From positions 1 to 37,170 of the forward strand of contig USLO01000002.1 in assembly GCA_900555515.1 (NCBI GenBank): a DNA stretch of 37,170 bases, read 5' to 3'. A model generated the notes under the pieces. The model made no database searches and was not told where the DNA came from. It saw only the letters and a program-made list of their open reading frames with translations. The position numbers and the translations under genes are program-made. Positions 1-7,081 of this stretch are shown here, piece by piece. This DNA comes from an uncultured Collinsella sp. GTDB lineage: Bacteria > Actinomycetota > Coriobacteriia > Coriobacteriales > Coriobacteriaceae. How positions within the stretch are numbered: the stretch's first letter is position 1; each line of letters starts with the position of its first letter.

Positions 1-168
1 GCTGCGTTCCTGCACAAGTGGTACAGGGATCGCGACAACGTCGAGGAGGCCATGAAGCTCGCTATGGCCACCGGCGCTAACGTTGCCGAGTCCGTCGGCA
101 TTGGCGACTTTGGTCACGTCGACGAGTACAGCAAGCGCGTTGCTGTCCGCAAGCTCGATCGTCAGTAA
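1..168 (+). CDS. 1-phosphofructokinase-family sugar kinase, C-terminal fragment (window edge)
   Basis: Open frame from base 1 to a TAA at 166-168 gives the last 55 residues of a PfkB/ribokinase-fold kinase. Its end (MATGANVAE, GIGDF, VDEY) matches the end of the complete kinase at 359-1291 almost motif for motif (MATGANVVE, GLGDF, VDEY), so the two are tandem paralogues. The catalytic GAGD region lies upstream of the window, so activity and exact substrate cannot be judged here. A strong intrinsic terminator follows 28 bases after the stop, so the two copies are probably separate transcription units. Confidence 0.85.
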   Translation, partial: AAFLHKWYRDRDNVEEAMKLAMATGANVAESVGIGDFGHVDEYSKRVAVRKLDRQ

Positions 169-196
169 TCGAAACGCGACATATTCGTGCGCATGC

Positions 197-229
197 GGCG
201 CCCCGGTTTCGGCCGGGGCGCCTTTTTTG
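197..229 (+). terminator. Intrinsic terminator after the first kinase
   Basis: A 10-bp G+C-rich stem (GGCGCCCCGG pairing with CCGGGGCGCC) closes a short loop and is followed directly by TTTTTT. It lies just downstream of the stop at 168. Confidence 0.9.
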
Positions 230-358
230 TTTCTTCATGGGGGTGGAGATGTCCTGCCGTACTTCATCGCTTCCACACCGTTCACCGAGTTGTCCTAGCC
301 TTTTACCGATGCGTGGAATATACTTTCATTAACACGTTGCTTCGTGAAAGGAACATTC

Positions 359-1291
359 ATGATTTACACGCTCACTGCAAATCCCGCCATTGACTACAAC
401 ATCGCCTGCGACGGCCTTGCTGCCAACACTGTCACGCGTACCCGCAACGCGGTCTACACGCCCAACGGCAAGGGTCTCAACGTCTCGTTTACGCTTGACC
501 ACTACGGTGTCGACACCACGATCCTGGGCTTCTTCGCCGGCTTCTCGGGTGAGTTTATCGTTAAGGGCGCCGAGGCCCTGGGCGTGCCCGTCAAGCCCGT
601 GTGGACCGACGGCATCACGCGCGTCAACGTGTTCCTCAATGCCGGCCCCGACACCGAGTACAACATGGTCAACGCCGGTGCCGCCATCAACGAGGCCAAC
701 GAGCAGGAGATGTTTGAGCTTATCGATTCGCTCGATGACATGACCTGCCTGGTCATTAGCGGCTCGCTGCCTCCTAACACTTCCGAGGGCTTCTTGGCCG
801 AGGTCCTGCGCCGTGTAAAGGCCAAGGGGGCCGAGTTCGTGCTCGATATCTCGAGCCATCAGCTGGCAGACCTCATTGCCATGGAGCCGCTGCTGATCAA
901 GCCCAATGACGACGAGCTGCTCGACATCTTTGGCATCAAGGTGAGCGGTGGCGACGATGAGTCCGTCAAGGGCGCTATGGCCGAGCTGCATGCCAAGGGC
1001 GCCAAGAACGTGCTGCTGACCCTCGGTGGCGCCGGTGCTTACTTCTCCAACGGCGAGCACATCTGGTTTGCCAACCGCACCTTCGACGTCAAGCTGCTGT
1101 CGACGGTGTGTGCCGGCGATTCCTCCCTCGCTGCCTTCCTGTCCGTGTGGCATGACGCCCCCGAGCGCGTCGAGGATTCCTTGCGTCTTTCGATGGCCAC
1201 CGGCGCCAATGTGGTCGAGTGCCCCGGTCTGGGCGATTTTGCCAAGGTTGACGAATATAAGAAGCACATCGAGGTTCGCCAGGTCTGCTAG
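359..1291 (+). CDS. 1-phosphofructokinase-family hexose-phosphate kinase (FruK/LacC type)
   Basis: A 310-residue cytosolic sugar-phosphate kinase of the PfkB superfamily, probably phosphorylating fructose-1-phosphate or tagatose-6-phosphate to the bisphosphate with ATP. Seen in the sequence: N-terminal TANPAIDYN, the sugar-binding NGKGLNVS at residues 36-43, SGSLPPN near 134-140, KPNDDEL at 181-187, and the anion-hole/catalytic motif CAGD at 251-254 with D254 as the presumed base. The usual first residue of that motif is Gly; here it is Cys. The ATG at 359 is preferred over the in-frame GTG at 344 because GAAAGGA sits at a proper ribosome-binding distance and the protein then begins with the family's usual N-terminus. 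The preceding gene is a tandem paralogue. Fructose versus tagatose specificity cannot be settled from sequence alone. Confidence 0.85.
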   Translation: MIYTLTANPAIDYNIACDGLAANTVTRTRNAVYTPNGKGLNVSFTLDHYGVDTTILGFFAGFSGEFIVKGAEALGVPVKPVWTDGITRVNVFLNAGPDTEYNMVNAGAAINEANEQEMFELIDSLDDMTCLVISGSLPPNTSEGFLAEVLRRVKAKGAEFVLDISSHQLADLIAMEPLLIKPNDDELLDIFGIKVSGGDDESVKGAMAELHAKGAKNVLLTLGGAGAYFSNGEHIWFANRTFDVKLLSTVCAGDSSLAAFLSVWHDAPERVEDSLRLSMATGANVVECPGLGDFAKVDEYKKHIEVRQVC

Positions 1292-1314
1292 CCGCATCGA
1301 TACATCGTTGCCGA

Positions 1315-1349
1315 ACACCCGCTTTGGATTACCAAGGCGGGTGTTTTTT
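1315..1349 (+). terminator. Intrinsic terminator after the second kinase
   Basis: An imperfect 13-bp stem (ACACCCGCTTTGG against CCAAGGCGGGTGT) with a four-base loop is followed by six T residues. It begins 24 bases after the kinase stop codon. Confidence 0.9.
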
Positions 1350-1486
1350 GCGCGCTGAACGTATGTGGCGTCTGCTGTCTCGTTTTATCGAATCGACGAC
1401 GCGATTGCGTGTGCGCGCTTTCTCGTTTCTTGTTAGACTTCTTGAGAACCATCGATTAACGCTCGCAAGTGCAGGAGGCCATAGGC

Positions 1487-2881
1487 ATGTGCAATGTTTC
1501 TCTCAACGGTACGCAACCGTCTGATGCCTCCCTGCGCGTCCTGCGTTCGCTCGAAGCAGCCGGTCTTGAGGCTTGGTACGTAGGCGGTTGGGTGCGCGAC
1601 GCCCTGATGGGGCGCCCCAGCCACGATGTTGATATGTGCTGTAGCGGCCTGTGGCAGGAGTCCAAAGCGGCGCTCGAGGCCGTTGGCATCGCGGTCGTGG
1701 AGTCGGGCATTAAATTTGGCGGAATCACGGCTATTTCCGATGGCGAGCGTATCGAGGTCACCACGTACCGCCTGGATGGCTTTTACACCGATGGTCGCCA
1801 TCCCCAGAGTGTGGAGCGTGCCGCCTCGCTCGAGGACGATCTAGCGCGCCGCGACTTTACCGTCAACGCCATGGCCTGGCATCCCGAGCGCGGGCTTGTC
1901 GACCGCTACGACGGCCAGGGTGACTTGGAGCGCAAGCTGATTCGTGCTGTCGGCGATCCCAAGCGTCGCTTTAACGAGGATGCACTGCGCATGCTGCGTG
2001 CGGTGCGCTTTGCCTGCCGCCTGGACTTTATGATTGAGCCCGAGACTAAGCGTGCGCTTGCCGAGTGCGCGCCGCTGCTCGATGCTGTGGCGCGCGAGCG
2101 TGTGGGTATTGAGCTCGAGGGCATTCTTTCGACCGGCCACGGGGGAGACGCGATGCTGCGCTACCCCGAGCTCATCTGCGCCGCCGTGCCCGAGCTTGCG
2201 CCCGCTCGCGGGTTTGATCAACGAAGTGTCTATCATGCGTTTAACGTCTACGAGCATATCGCCCGCGTGTTGACGGTGGCAGGGGAGCTGGCGCTGTGCG
2301 ACGGCGTCGCGCCATCGTCGAGCCTTATGTGGGCGGCGTTTTTGCACGATGTCTCCAAGCCCGAGTGCTTTACGGTCGATCACGCCGGCAGCGGACACTT
2401 CTACGGTCATCCCGAGCTCGGCGCCAAGAAAGCGCGTGTCATTATGGATCGCCTGGCACTCTCGCACGACTTGGTGCGCGACGTGTGCCTGCTTATCAAA
2501 TACCATGACAAGCCGCTGCGCCCCGAGCGCTCCTGCCTGCTCAATATGATGCGCTTGCTTTCTGGTGAGGGCGTCGACACAGCCCGCCTGATTGATGAGC
2601 TCATGGATCTTAAGCGTGCTGATACGCTCGGCAAGGCCCCGTCGTGCTTCTATTACGTTGAGACGATTGAGGAGATGCGCGCGATGGCGCACGAGCTACT
2701 GGAGGCGGGGGAGCCCTATACGCTCAAGATGCTCGCCGTCAACGGCGGCGACCTGATCCGTGCCGGAGTCAAGCCCGGGCCGGAACTGGGGCAGCTTCTC
2801 AACTCCGCCCTCGACGCCGTGATCGAAGACAACATTCCCAACGAGCGCGAAGCTCTTTTGGTCCATCTCAACTTGAATTAG
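1487..2881 (+). CDS. cca: CCA tRNA nucleotidyltransferase with HD domain
   Basis: A 464-residue class II nucleotidyltransferase that adds or repairs the CCA end of tRNAs. The head domain shows YVGGWVRDAL at 31-40 followed by the metal-binding D47-x-D49 (HDVDMCC). RRDFTVNAMAW, then DRYDGQGDLERKLIRAVG, and the ERhxEDALRMLRAVRFA-type segment (FNEDALRMLRAVRFA) are all typical of the family. The C-terminal part carries an HD phosphohydrolase-type motif at H287-D288 (AFLHDVSKPE) and a later HGHPELGAKKA-like segment. ATG 1487 is chosen over an in-frame GTG at 1469 because AGGAGG lies at 1473-1478, eight bases upstream of 1487. A tRNA gene lies just downstream. Length and motif order are normal, so I see no sign of damage. 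Confidence 0.95.
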   Translation: MCNVSLNGTQPSDASLRVLRSLEAAGLEAWYVGGWVRDALMGRPSHDVDMCCSGLWQESKAALEAVGIAVVESGIKFGGITAISDGERIEVTTYRLDGFYTDGRHPQSVERAASLEDDLARRDFTVNAMAWHPERGLVDRYDGQGDLERKLIRAVGDPKRRFNEDALRMLRAVRFACRLDFMIEPETKRALAECAPLLDAVARERVGIELEGILSTGHGGDAMLRYPELICAAVPELAPARGFDQRSVYHAFNVYEHIARVLTVAGELALCDGVAPSSSLMWAAFLHDVSKPECFTVDHAGSGHFYGHPELGAKKARVIMDRLALSHDLVRDVCLLIKYHDKPLRPERSCLLNMMRLLSGEGVDTARLIDELMDLKRADTLGKAPSCFYYVETIEEMRAMAHELLEAGEPYTLKMLAVNGGDLIRAGVKPGPELGQLLNSALDAVIEDNIPNEREALLVHLNLN

Positions 2882-2911
2882 CTACCCAGTTTACCTGCGT
2901 GTTCCATAACC

Positions 2912-2934
2912 TGCCGACAATTTTTCGGCAATTT
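2912..2934 (+). terminator. Possible weak terminator after cca
   Basis: TGCCGA and TCGGCA form a 6-bp stem, followed by ATTTGG rather than a clean T run. It lies 31 bases after the cca stop and before the tRNA promoter. The short stem and poor tail make this uncertain. Confidence 0.35.
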
Positions 2935-2945
2935 GGAATTTCTTC

Positions 2946-2974
2946 TTGCGCTGACGTTTTTTGTCCCGTAATAT
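2946..2974 (+). promoter_or_regulatory. Sigma-70-type promoter for tRNA-Glu
   Basis: TTGCGC at 2946-2951 and TAATAT at 2969-2974 are separated by exactly 17 bases. Start of transcription would be near 2981, giving a leader of about 28 bases before the tRNA at 3009. Confidence 0.6.
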
Positions 2975-3008
2975 GTTTCCTCGCAGCACGGCAGTGCAGA
3001 TGTCATGT

Positions 3009-3085
3009 GGCCCGTTCGTCTAGCGGTTTAGGACGCCGCCCTCTCAAGGCGGAGATCACCAGTTCGAATCTGGTACGGGCTACCA
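3009..3085 (+). tRNA. tRNA-Glu (anticodon CTC)
   Basis: The cloverleaf folds fully. The acceptor stem GGCCCGT pairs with ACGGGCT, with a G-U pair at position 1-72. The D stem GTCT pairs with GGAC, the anticodon stem CCGCC/GGCGG encloses loop CTCTCAA with anticodon CTC, and the T arm ACCAG-TTCGAAT-CTGGT is canonical. The discriminator base is A and CCA is encoded at 3083-3085. CTC reads GAG, so the isotype is Glu. Confidence 0.93.
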
Positions 3086-3095
3086 TGCATCTCAT

Positions 3096-3127
3096 ACCCG
3101 GTCTTCCCATAGAAGGCCGGGTTTTTT
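3096..3127 (+). terminator. Intrinsic terminator after tRNA-Glu
   Basis: ACCCGGTCTTC pairs with GAAGGCCGGGT (one internal mismatch) around loop CCATA and is followed by TTTTTT. It begins 10 bases after the tRNA end. Confidence 0.9.
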
Positions 3128-3174
3128 ATTTTCAAACAACCGTCTGCAATTCCCGTTTGAACCAGAGCTTTGCG

Positions 3175-3202
3175 TTCTGCCTATGGCCCTTACGGGTACA
3201 AT
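3175..3202 (+). promoter_or_regulatory. Possible promoter of the flippase-like gene
   Basis: TTCTGC at 3175-3180 and TACAAT at 3197-3202 are spaced 16 bases. Because the tRNA terminator lies just upstream, the next gene needs its own promoter in this stretch. The -35 match is weak. Confidence 0.35.
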
Positions 3203-3235
3203 ATCCAAGATATTTTGACTGTTAGAAGGAGTCTC

Positions 3236-4543
3236 ATGACGGAGTCCTCTCAGCATACGTCCAAGCCCCAGGTCGAGGTTGAGGCTTCGGGCGGCGATGA
3301 CAATAAGAGCGCACGCCGCGGCGCCATCTTTATCGGCGTTGTGCTGGTGGGTTATATCGTCTATCTGGTGGTAACCGGTCAGATGGGACAGTTCTGGGCC
3401 GCAATGTCGAGCGTCCAGGCGCCATGGCTCGTTGTCGCGTGTCTTTGCATGTTCATGTATCTGTTCTTTGGCATTGTGGCCTATGCGATCGCCGTCTGGC
3501 TCGACCCATATTCACCCGTCGGCATCCGCGACCTGATCTCGGTCGAGGCGAGCGGCATCTTCTTTGGCAACCTGACGCCCATGATGATGGGCTCGACCCC
3601 TGCTCAGATCTACCGCCTGACCAAAGCGGGCCAAAATGTCGGCGAGGCCGGCGCCACGCAGTTCACGCGCTTTATCGTGTACCAGTTTGGCCTCGTTGCC
3701 TGGGGCGCTATCCTCCTGCTTGCTCGCATGCCGTTTTTCGCCGAGCGCTATGGCGACATGACGCTGCTGTGCGTCTTTAGCTTTGGCGGACACTGCTGCA
3801 TCTTGCTGGGAATCTTCGCCGTCGCGCTCATGCCTAAGACCGTCACGCGCGTCGCCCATTGCATCATTAATTGGCTCGAGCGCATAGGCGTCTCGGCCAC
3901 TAAGATCGAGGGATGGCGCACGTTTGTCGATGGCGAGATCTACTCCTTCTCCGAGAAGTTCAAGCTTTCGGCCGGACATTTTTCTTCCATGCTGCTCACC
4001 GTGTTTATTACCATGCTGCAGCTCGCGTTTTTCTATCTGGTTCCGTATTTCCTGATGCTTGCCTTTGGCCACCACGAGGTCGACTTTTTCTCGGTCATGG
4101 CCGCGAGCGCCTTTGTCCAGCTGCTGAGCTCTGCGGTCCCCTTGCCCGGTGGAACCGGTGGCGCTGAGGGCGGCTTTGCATTGTTCTTGGGTCATTTCTT
4201 TGGGTCGGCTTCGACCGCCGGCTATCTGCTGTGGCGCCTCATTACGTTTATTGCGCCGACCATTTTGGCTGCGCCCCTGCTGGGCCTTAAGAGCGCCCAC
4301 AACGAGAGCATCCATGCGCGCTGGGATCGCGTGATGCGCAAGCTCGGCCGCACGCCTCAGACGCCCTCTGCGCCCACTAAGCCGCGCCCCACGAATGCTG
4401 TTACCGTTGATCCCAAGAAGCACGCTCAGAAGGCTTCTGGGGCCGCTAAGCCGGCTCATAAAGCCTATGTGCGCCAGACAGGCGATGGTATTCGCGTATC
4501 TCCGTCTGCACTCAATAAGAAGAAGCATCCTAAGTCGCAGTAG
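3236..4543 (+). CDS. Flippase-like integral membrane protein (lysylphosphatidylglycerol synthase TM region / UPF0104 family)
   Basis: A 435-residue polytopic membrane protein. After a charged N-terminus of about 35 residues it has a series of hydrophobic segments, starting with one around residues 35-52 (IFIGVVLVGYIVYLVV). It carries the family's glycine-rich signature PLPGGTGGAEGGFALF in the C-terminal half. This family includes the transmembrane half of MprF and related putative lipid flippases. No synthase (transferase) domain is attached, so lipid translocation rather than aminoacylation is the plausible role. The last 75 or so residues are a Lys/Pro/Ala-rich, presumably cytosolic tail. 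ATG 3236 is preferred over an upstream in-frame start at 3170 because AAGGAG lies about 8 bases before it and the upstream residues do not resemble a protein start. The substrate is unknown. Confidence 0.8.
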   Translation: MTESSQHTSKPQVEVEASGGDDNKSARRGAIFIGVVLVGYIVYLVVTGQMGQFWAAMSSVQAPWLVVACLCMFMYLFFGIVAYAIAVWLDPYSPVGIRDLISVEASGIFFGNLTPMMMGSTPAQIYRLTKAGQNVGEAGATQFTRFIVYQFGLVAWGAILLLARMPFFAERYGDMTLLCVFSFGGHCCILLGIFAVALMPKTVTRVAHCIINWLERIGVSATKIEGWRTFVDGEIYSFSEKFKLSAGHFSSMLLTVFITMLQLAFFYLVPYFLMLAFGHHEVDFFSVMAASAFVQLLSSAVPLPGGTGGAEGGFALFLGHFFGSASTAGYLLWRLITFIAPTILAAPLLGLKSAHNESIHARWDRVMRKLGRTPQTPSAPTKPRPTNAVTVDPKKHAQKASGAAKPAHKAYVRQTGDGIRVSPSALNKKKHPKSQ

Positions 4544-4608
4544 GGCAGTCGTGCGTTCTTCATGATGCGGGGCATATTTGTGCTATTTGGGGGATAATCC
4601 TCTTACGT

Positions 4609-4624
4609 AGATTATCTCTCATCT
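4609..4624. promoter_or_regulatory. Candidate TetR operator in the tetR leader
   Basis: AGATT-N6-CATCT is a 16-bp imperfect palindrome. It lies just downstream of a -10-like GATAAT (4593-4598) and upstream of the regulator's start at 4660. The pattern GTAGATTA-N7-TCT recurs in the radical SAM promoter at 6939-6956. The operator role is inference. Confidence 0.4.
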
Positions 4625-4659
4625 GTTGATGAATGCTCGCATATCGAAGGGACACGCCC

Positions 4660-5271
4660 ATGGCAACCAGCAAACCGCGTCTTGATCGTCGCATCGTTCG
4701 CAGCCGTAATGCCATCCTTTCGGCTTTCGAGCGCCTGCTCATGGAAAAGCCGCTGGCAGACATTACGGTGAGTGCCATCGCGCGCGAGGCCAATGTCGAC
4801 CGCAAGACCTTTTACGTTCACTTTGGTACGGTTGACGGCCTGCTCGATGCCATTGCCGTCGATGTGGTGGAGATGATTGTCGACTCGGTCGAGAAAACGC
4901 TTGCTTCCATGGACGGCGACACCAATGAGCGCGCCCTGGGCGCGGCGGCGACCTTCTTTAAAACCGTTAACGAGGCACTGTGCAACAACTTGGTGCTCAA
5001 TCGTCAGCTGATCGAGAATATTCCGCTCGATGATTTCATGGCTCGTCTTCGTGCGCCGCTCGAACATGAGATTGCCGAGCGCGATCTGCTGCCCCAAGGT
5101 CTCAAGGACGAGATGTTCGACTATTATCTGGCGTTTTTGCTGTCGGGTATTATCGGTATCTATCGCACGTGGGCACTGTCTGACGGCTCGGTTCCTATCG
5201 AGCGCGTCTCTGAGGTCGCCAACGACCTGACTCTTAATGGCCTGTCGAGTCTGGAATCTCGCTTGGAATAG
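4660..5271 (+). CDS. TetR/AcrR-family transcriptional regulator
   Basis: A 203-residue one-component repressor. The N-terminal DNA-binding domain is clear: RNAILSAFERLLMEKPLADITVSAIAREANVDRKTFYVHFG, spanning roughly residues 13-55, has the TetR helix-turn-helix order and the terminal TFYxHF motif. The C-terminal ligand-binding part is divergent and gives no hint of its effector. ATG 4660 is chosen because GAAGGG precedes it; an in-frame ATG at 4633 lacks a ribosome site. The gene is convergent with a radical SAM gene, and a similar palindrome sits in both promoters, so it may regulate itself and that gene. This link is inference. Confidence 0.85.
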   Translation: MATSKPRLDRRIVRSRNAILSAFERLLMEKPLADITVSAIAREANVDRKTFYVHFGTVDGLLDAIAVDVVEMIVDSVEKTLASMDGDTNERALGAAATFFKTVNEALCNNLVLNRQLIENIPLDDFMARLRAPLEHEIAERDLLPQGLKDEMFDYYLAFLLSGIIGIYRTWALSDGSVPIERVSEVANDLTLNGLSSLESRLE

Positions 5272-5295
5272 CATTGATAATTCAACAACTTAAAG

Positions 5296-5364
5296 AAGTT
5301 GCGGTGGAATAGGGATCGTTTTGGCTATTGGTAGGCCGTTCTGGTCCCTATTTCACCGCAACTT
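5296..5364. repeat. 69-bp nested hairpin repeat, copy 1
   Basis: The 20-base left arm starting AAGTTGCGGTGGAATAGG pairs with the right arm ending TTTCACCGCAACTT with one mismatch. The loop carries a second small stem (GGCTA against TAGGCC). It has the same length as the copy at 29111-29179 and aligns with it through the loop. It lies 24 bases after the tetR stop, in a convergent gap. Confidence 0.85.
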
Positions 5365-5387
5365 AGTAAAACTGTTTTGATGGTAAG

Positions 5388-5426
5388 GCGGAGCAGCCTC
5401 GAAGATGAGCCTCGAGACTGCTCCGC
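5388..5426. terminator. Long hairpin, probable bidirectional terminator
   Basis: GCGGAGCAG pairs perfectly with CTGCTCCGC, and an inner CTCGA pairs with TCGAG. The hairpin lies between the convergent tetR and radical SAM genes. T runs on either side are weak, so efficiency is uncertain. Confidence 0.6.
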
Positions 5427-5459
5427 TTCATTTCTGAGCGTTTGTCGTGTAGGGCAGCA

Positions 5460-6893
5460 TTAATCGCCGTTTTTGAGTATGCGGCCCTGTTTTTCGAACT
5501 TGTGCATGTCGCTATCGGCCATGCCCTGCGACTTGTCCTCGTGACGCTTGGCGTATAACGGATCGTCGGAGTCGTTCCAGATGCGGTCGGCGACAGGTGA
5601 CCATGCCTCGGCGGCAGCCTGGGTCTTTTCGCGCAGCTGCTCGGGTGACTCCTTCTCGATGAGATCGGTGCTCATTGCGCCACTCTCGGCGACCAGTTTG
5701 GGCAGCACGTCGGGATTCTCGAGCATGGGGCATGGTTTGAGGTAGTTGTCGTTAAACGGCATGTTCTCGTAGTACTTCATAAAGAGGGGAGAGCGCAGCG
5801 CGTCGAGTAAGCTCACATCGTGGATGTTGGCGTTTGAGTAGTGGATGAACACGCACGGCTCCACGTCTCCGGCGGCGTTGATGTGCAGGTAGCGGCGGCC
5901 GCCGGCGATACATCCGCCTACAAACTCGCCGTCGTTTTGGAAGTCGAGCGTAAACAACGGCTTCTTCTCACGCATTTCGCGGATAAAGTGATACATGTGC
6001 TCGCGCTGCTCGGGCGTGGGCATGAGCTCGGGGGTTGCGTTGCGGCCAACCGGCATAAAGTGGAAGTACCAGCAGAAGAGTGCTCCCTCGCCGATCATCC
6101 AGTCCATGTTCTCCTCGGTTGCTACCGTATCGGCATTGGCGCTGGTCCAACAGGTGGAGATACCAAACGGCAAGTCGCGCTCGCGCAGGAGTTTCATGGC
6201 GTGCTCGATCTTTGCGTAGGTACCCTCGCCGCGACGGGCGTCGGTGGTGTGCTCATTGCCCTCGGCGCTGATGGCGGGGACAAAATTACCTACGCGAATC
6301 ATATCGTCGCAGAAGGCCTCGTCGATCAGCGTGGAGTTGGTAAAGCAGAGAAACACGCAGTCCTGATGTTTTTCGCAAATTCTGATCAGGTCGTGCTTGC
6401 GGACGAGCGGCTCGCCGCCGGTATAGATGTAGATATGCGTACCGAGCTCTTTGCCCTGCGTAACGATAGAGTCGATGTCTTCGAACGAGAGATTCTGCTT
6501 GTAGCCGTACTCGGCGGCCCAGCAGCCCGTGCAATGCAGGTTGCAGGCGCTCGTGGGATCGAGCAGGATGGCCCACGGAACGTTGCACTGGTACTTTTCG
6601 CGGTTCTTTTCCTGCTCTGGCCAAGCAAGCAGGTTGGCGTCGACAATGAGGGTCTTAAGCATTTTGGTTCGCATCTGGGGATTAAGGCTGAACACACGCA
6701 TGATCAGGTCATACCAATTGCCGCGGCTCTTGATGACATTGGTGAATGCCTCTCGCTGTACAGGAAATACGCGATTGGGGACCAGCTTGTTCACGAGGTC
6801 CATGATTTTGTCGATGTTTTCTTGCGGGTTGTCGTCGAGATAATCGATGAGCTTGTTAAGCGCTGCACGCTCTGCTGACTGTGTAAGCGACAT
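5460..6893 (-). CDS. Radical SAM protein with C-terminal SPASM/twitch-like cysteine region
   Basis: A 477-residue predicted radical S-adenosylmethionine enzyme. The cluster-binding CxxxCxxC motif is C117, C121 and C124 (ACNLHCTGCW), followed by a glycine-rich YTGGEP segment that contacts SAM. The C-terminal half has GGCIAGG, then GDVEPCVF and later KPCPML, a spacing of cysteines typical of SPASM or twitch domains that hold an auxiliary Fe-S cluster. An N-terminal extension of about 100 residues precedes the barrel. The start ATG at 6891-6893 has GAAAGGA upstream. A -10-like TATTAT lies at 6926-6931 on the same strand. The substrate is unknown; no short precursor peptide gene is evident nearby, so peptide maturation is not supported. 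The convergent TetR regulator may control it. Confidence 0.85.
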   Translation of the reverse strand: MSLTQSAERAALNKLIDYLDDNPQENIDKIMDLVNKLVPNRVFPVQREAFTNVIKSRGNWYDLIMRVFSLNPQMRTKMLKTLIVDANLLAWPEQEKNREKYQCNVPWAILLDPTSACNLHCTGCWAAEYGYKQNLSFEDIDSIVTQGKELGTHIYIYTGGEPLVRKHDLIRICEKHQDCVFLCFTNSTLIDEAFCDDMIRVGNFVPAISAEGNEHTTDARRGEGTYAKIEHAMKLLRERDLPFGISTCWTSANADTVATEENMDWMIGEGALFCWYFHFMPVGRNATPELMPTPEQREHMYHFIREMREKKPLFTLDFQNDGEFVGGCIAGGRRYLHINAAGDVEPCVFIHYSNANIHDVSLLDALRSPLFMKYYENMPFNDNYLKPCPMLENPDVLPKLVAESGAMSTDLIEKESPEQLREKTQAAAEAWSPVADRIWNDSDDPLYAKRHEDKSQGMADSDMHKFEKQGRILKNGD

Positions 6894-6925
6894 GGGTATA
6901 TCCTTTCACGTGTGCTTAATGTGTG

Positions 6926-6956
6926 ATAATACCCACTTGTAGATTAAACGAAGTCT
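6926..6956 (-). promoter_or_regulatory. Radical SAM promoter region with candidate TetR operator
   Basis: On the minus strand TATTAT (6926-6931) is a good -10 element. Upstream, AGATT-N6-AGTCT at 6941-6956 is a 16-bp imperfect palindrome that overlaps the expected -35 position. It resembles the element in the tetR leader at 4609-4624. Operator function is inferred. Confidence 0.4.
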
Positions 6957-7026
6957 AAAGATTTGGAATGTGTCTATTCAACGAATCAATTTAATTTGGG
7001 GTGAAGCGTTATACGCCGACACCTTC

Positions 7027-7048
7027 TAAGTTGCGGTGAAATAGTGTC
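7027..7048 (+). repeat. Left boundary direct repeat of the island (solo arm of the 69-bp repeat)
   Basis: The 22 bases starting TAAGTTGCGGTGAAATAG are identical, in the same orientation, to 29110-29131. Only the left arm of the hairpin repeat is present; sequence diverges directly after it and no right arm occurs in the following 100 bases. Confidence 0.8.
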
Positions 7049-7081
7049 AGATGGGGATGCGGACGATTTCTTGGACCGTGC

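Noticed and set aside
329..1318. Long antisense open frame opposite the kinase
   Set aside because: It mirrors the kinase codons on the other strand and has no family motif or ribosome site; the plus-strand protein is clearly real.
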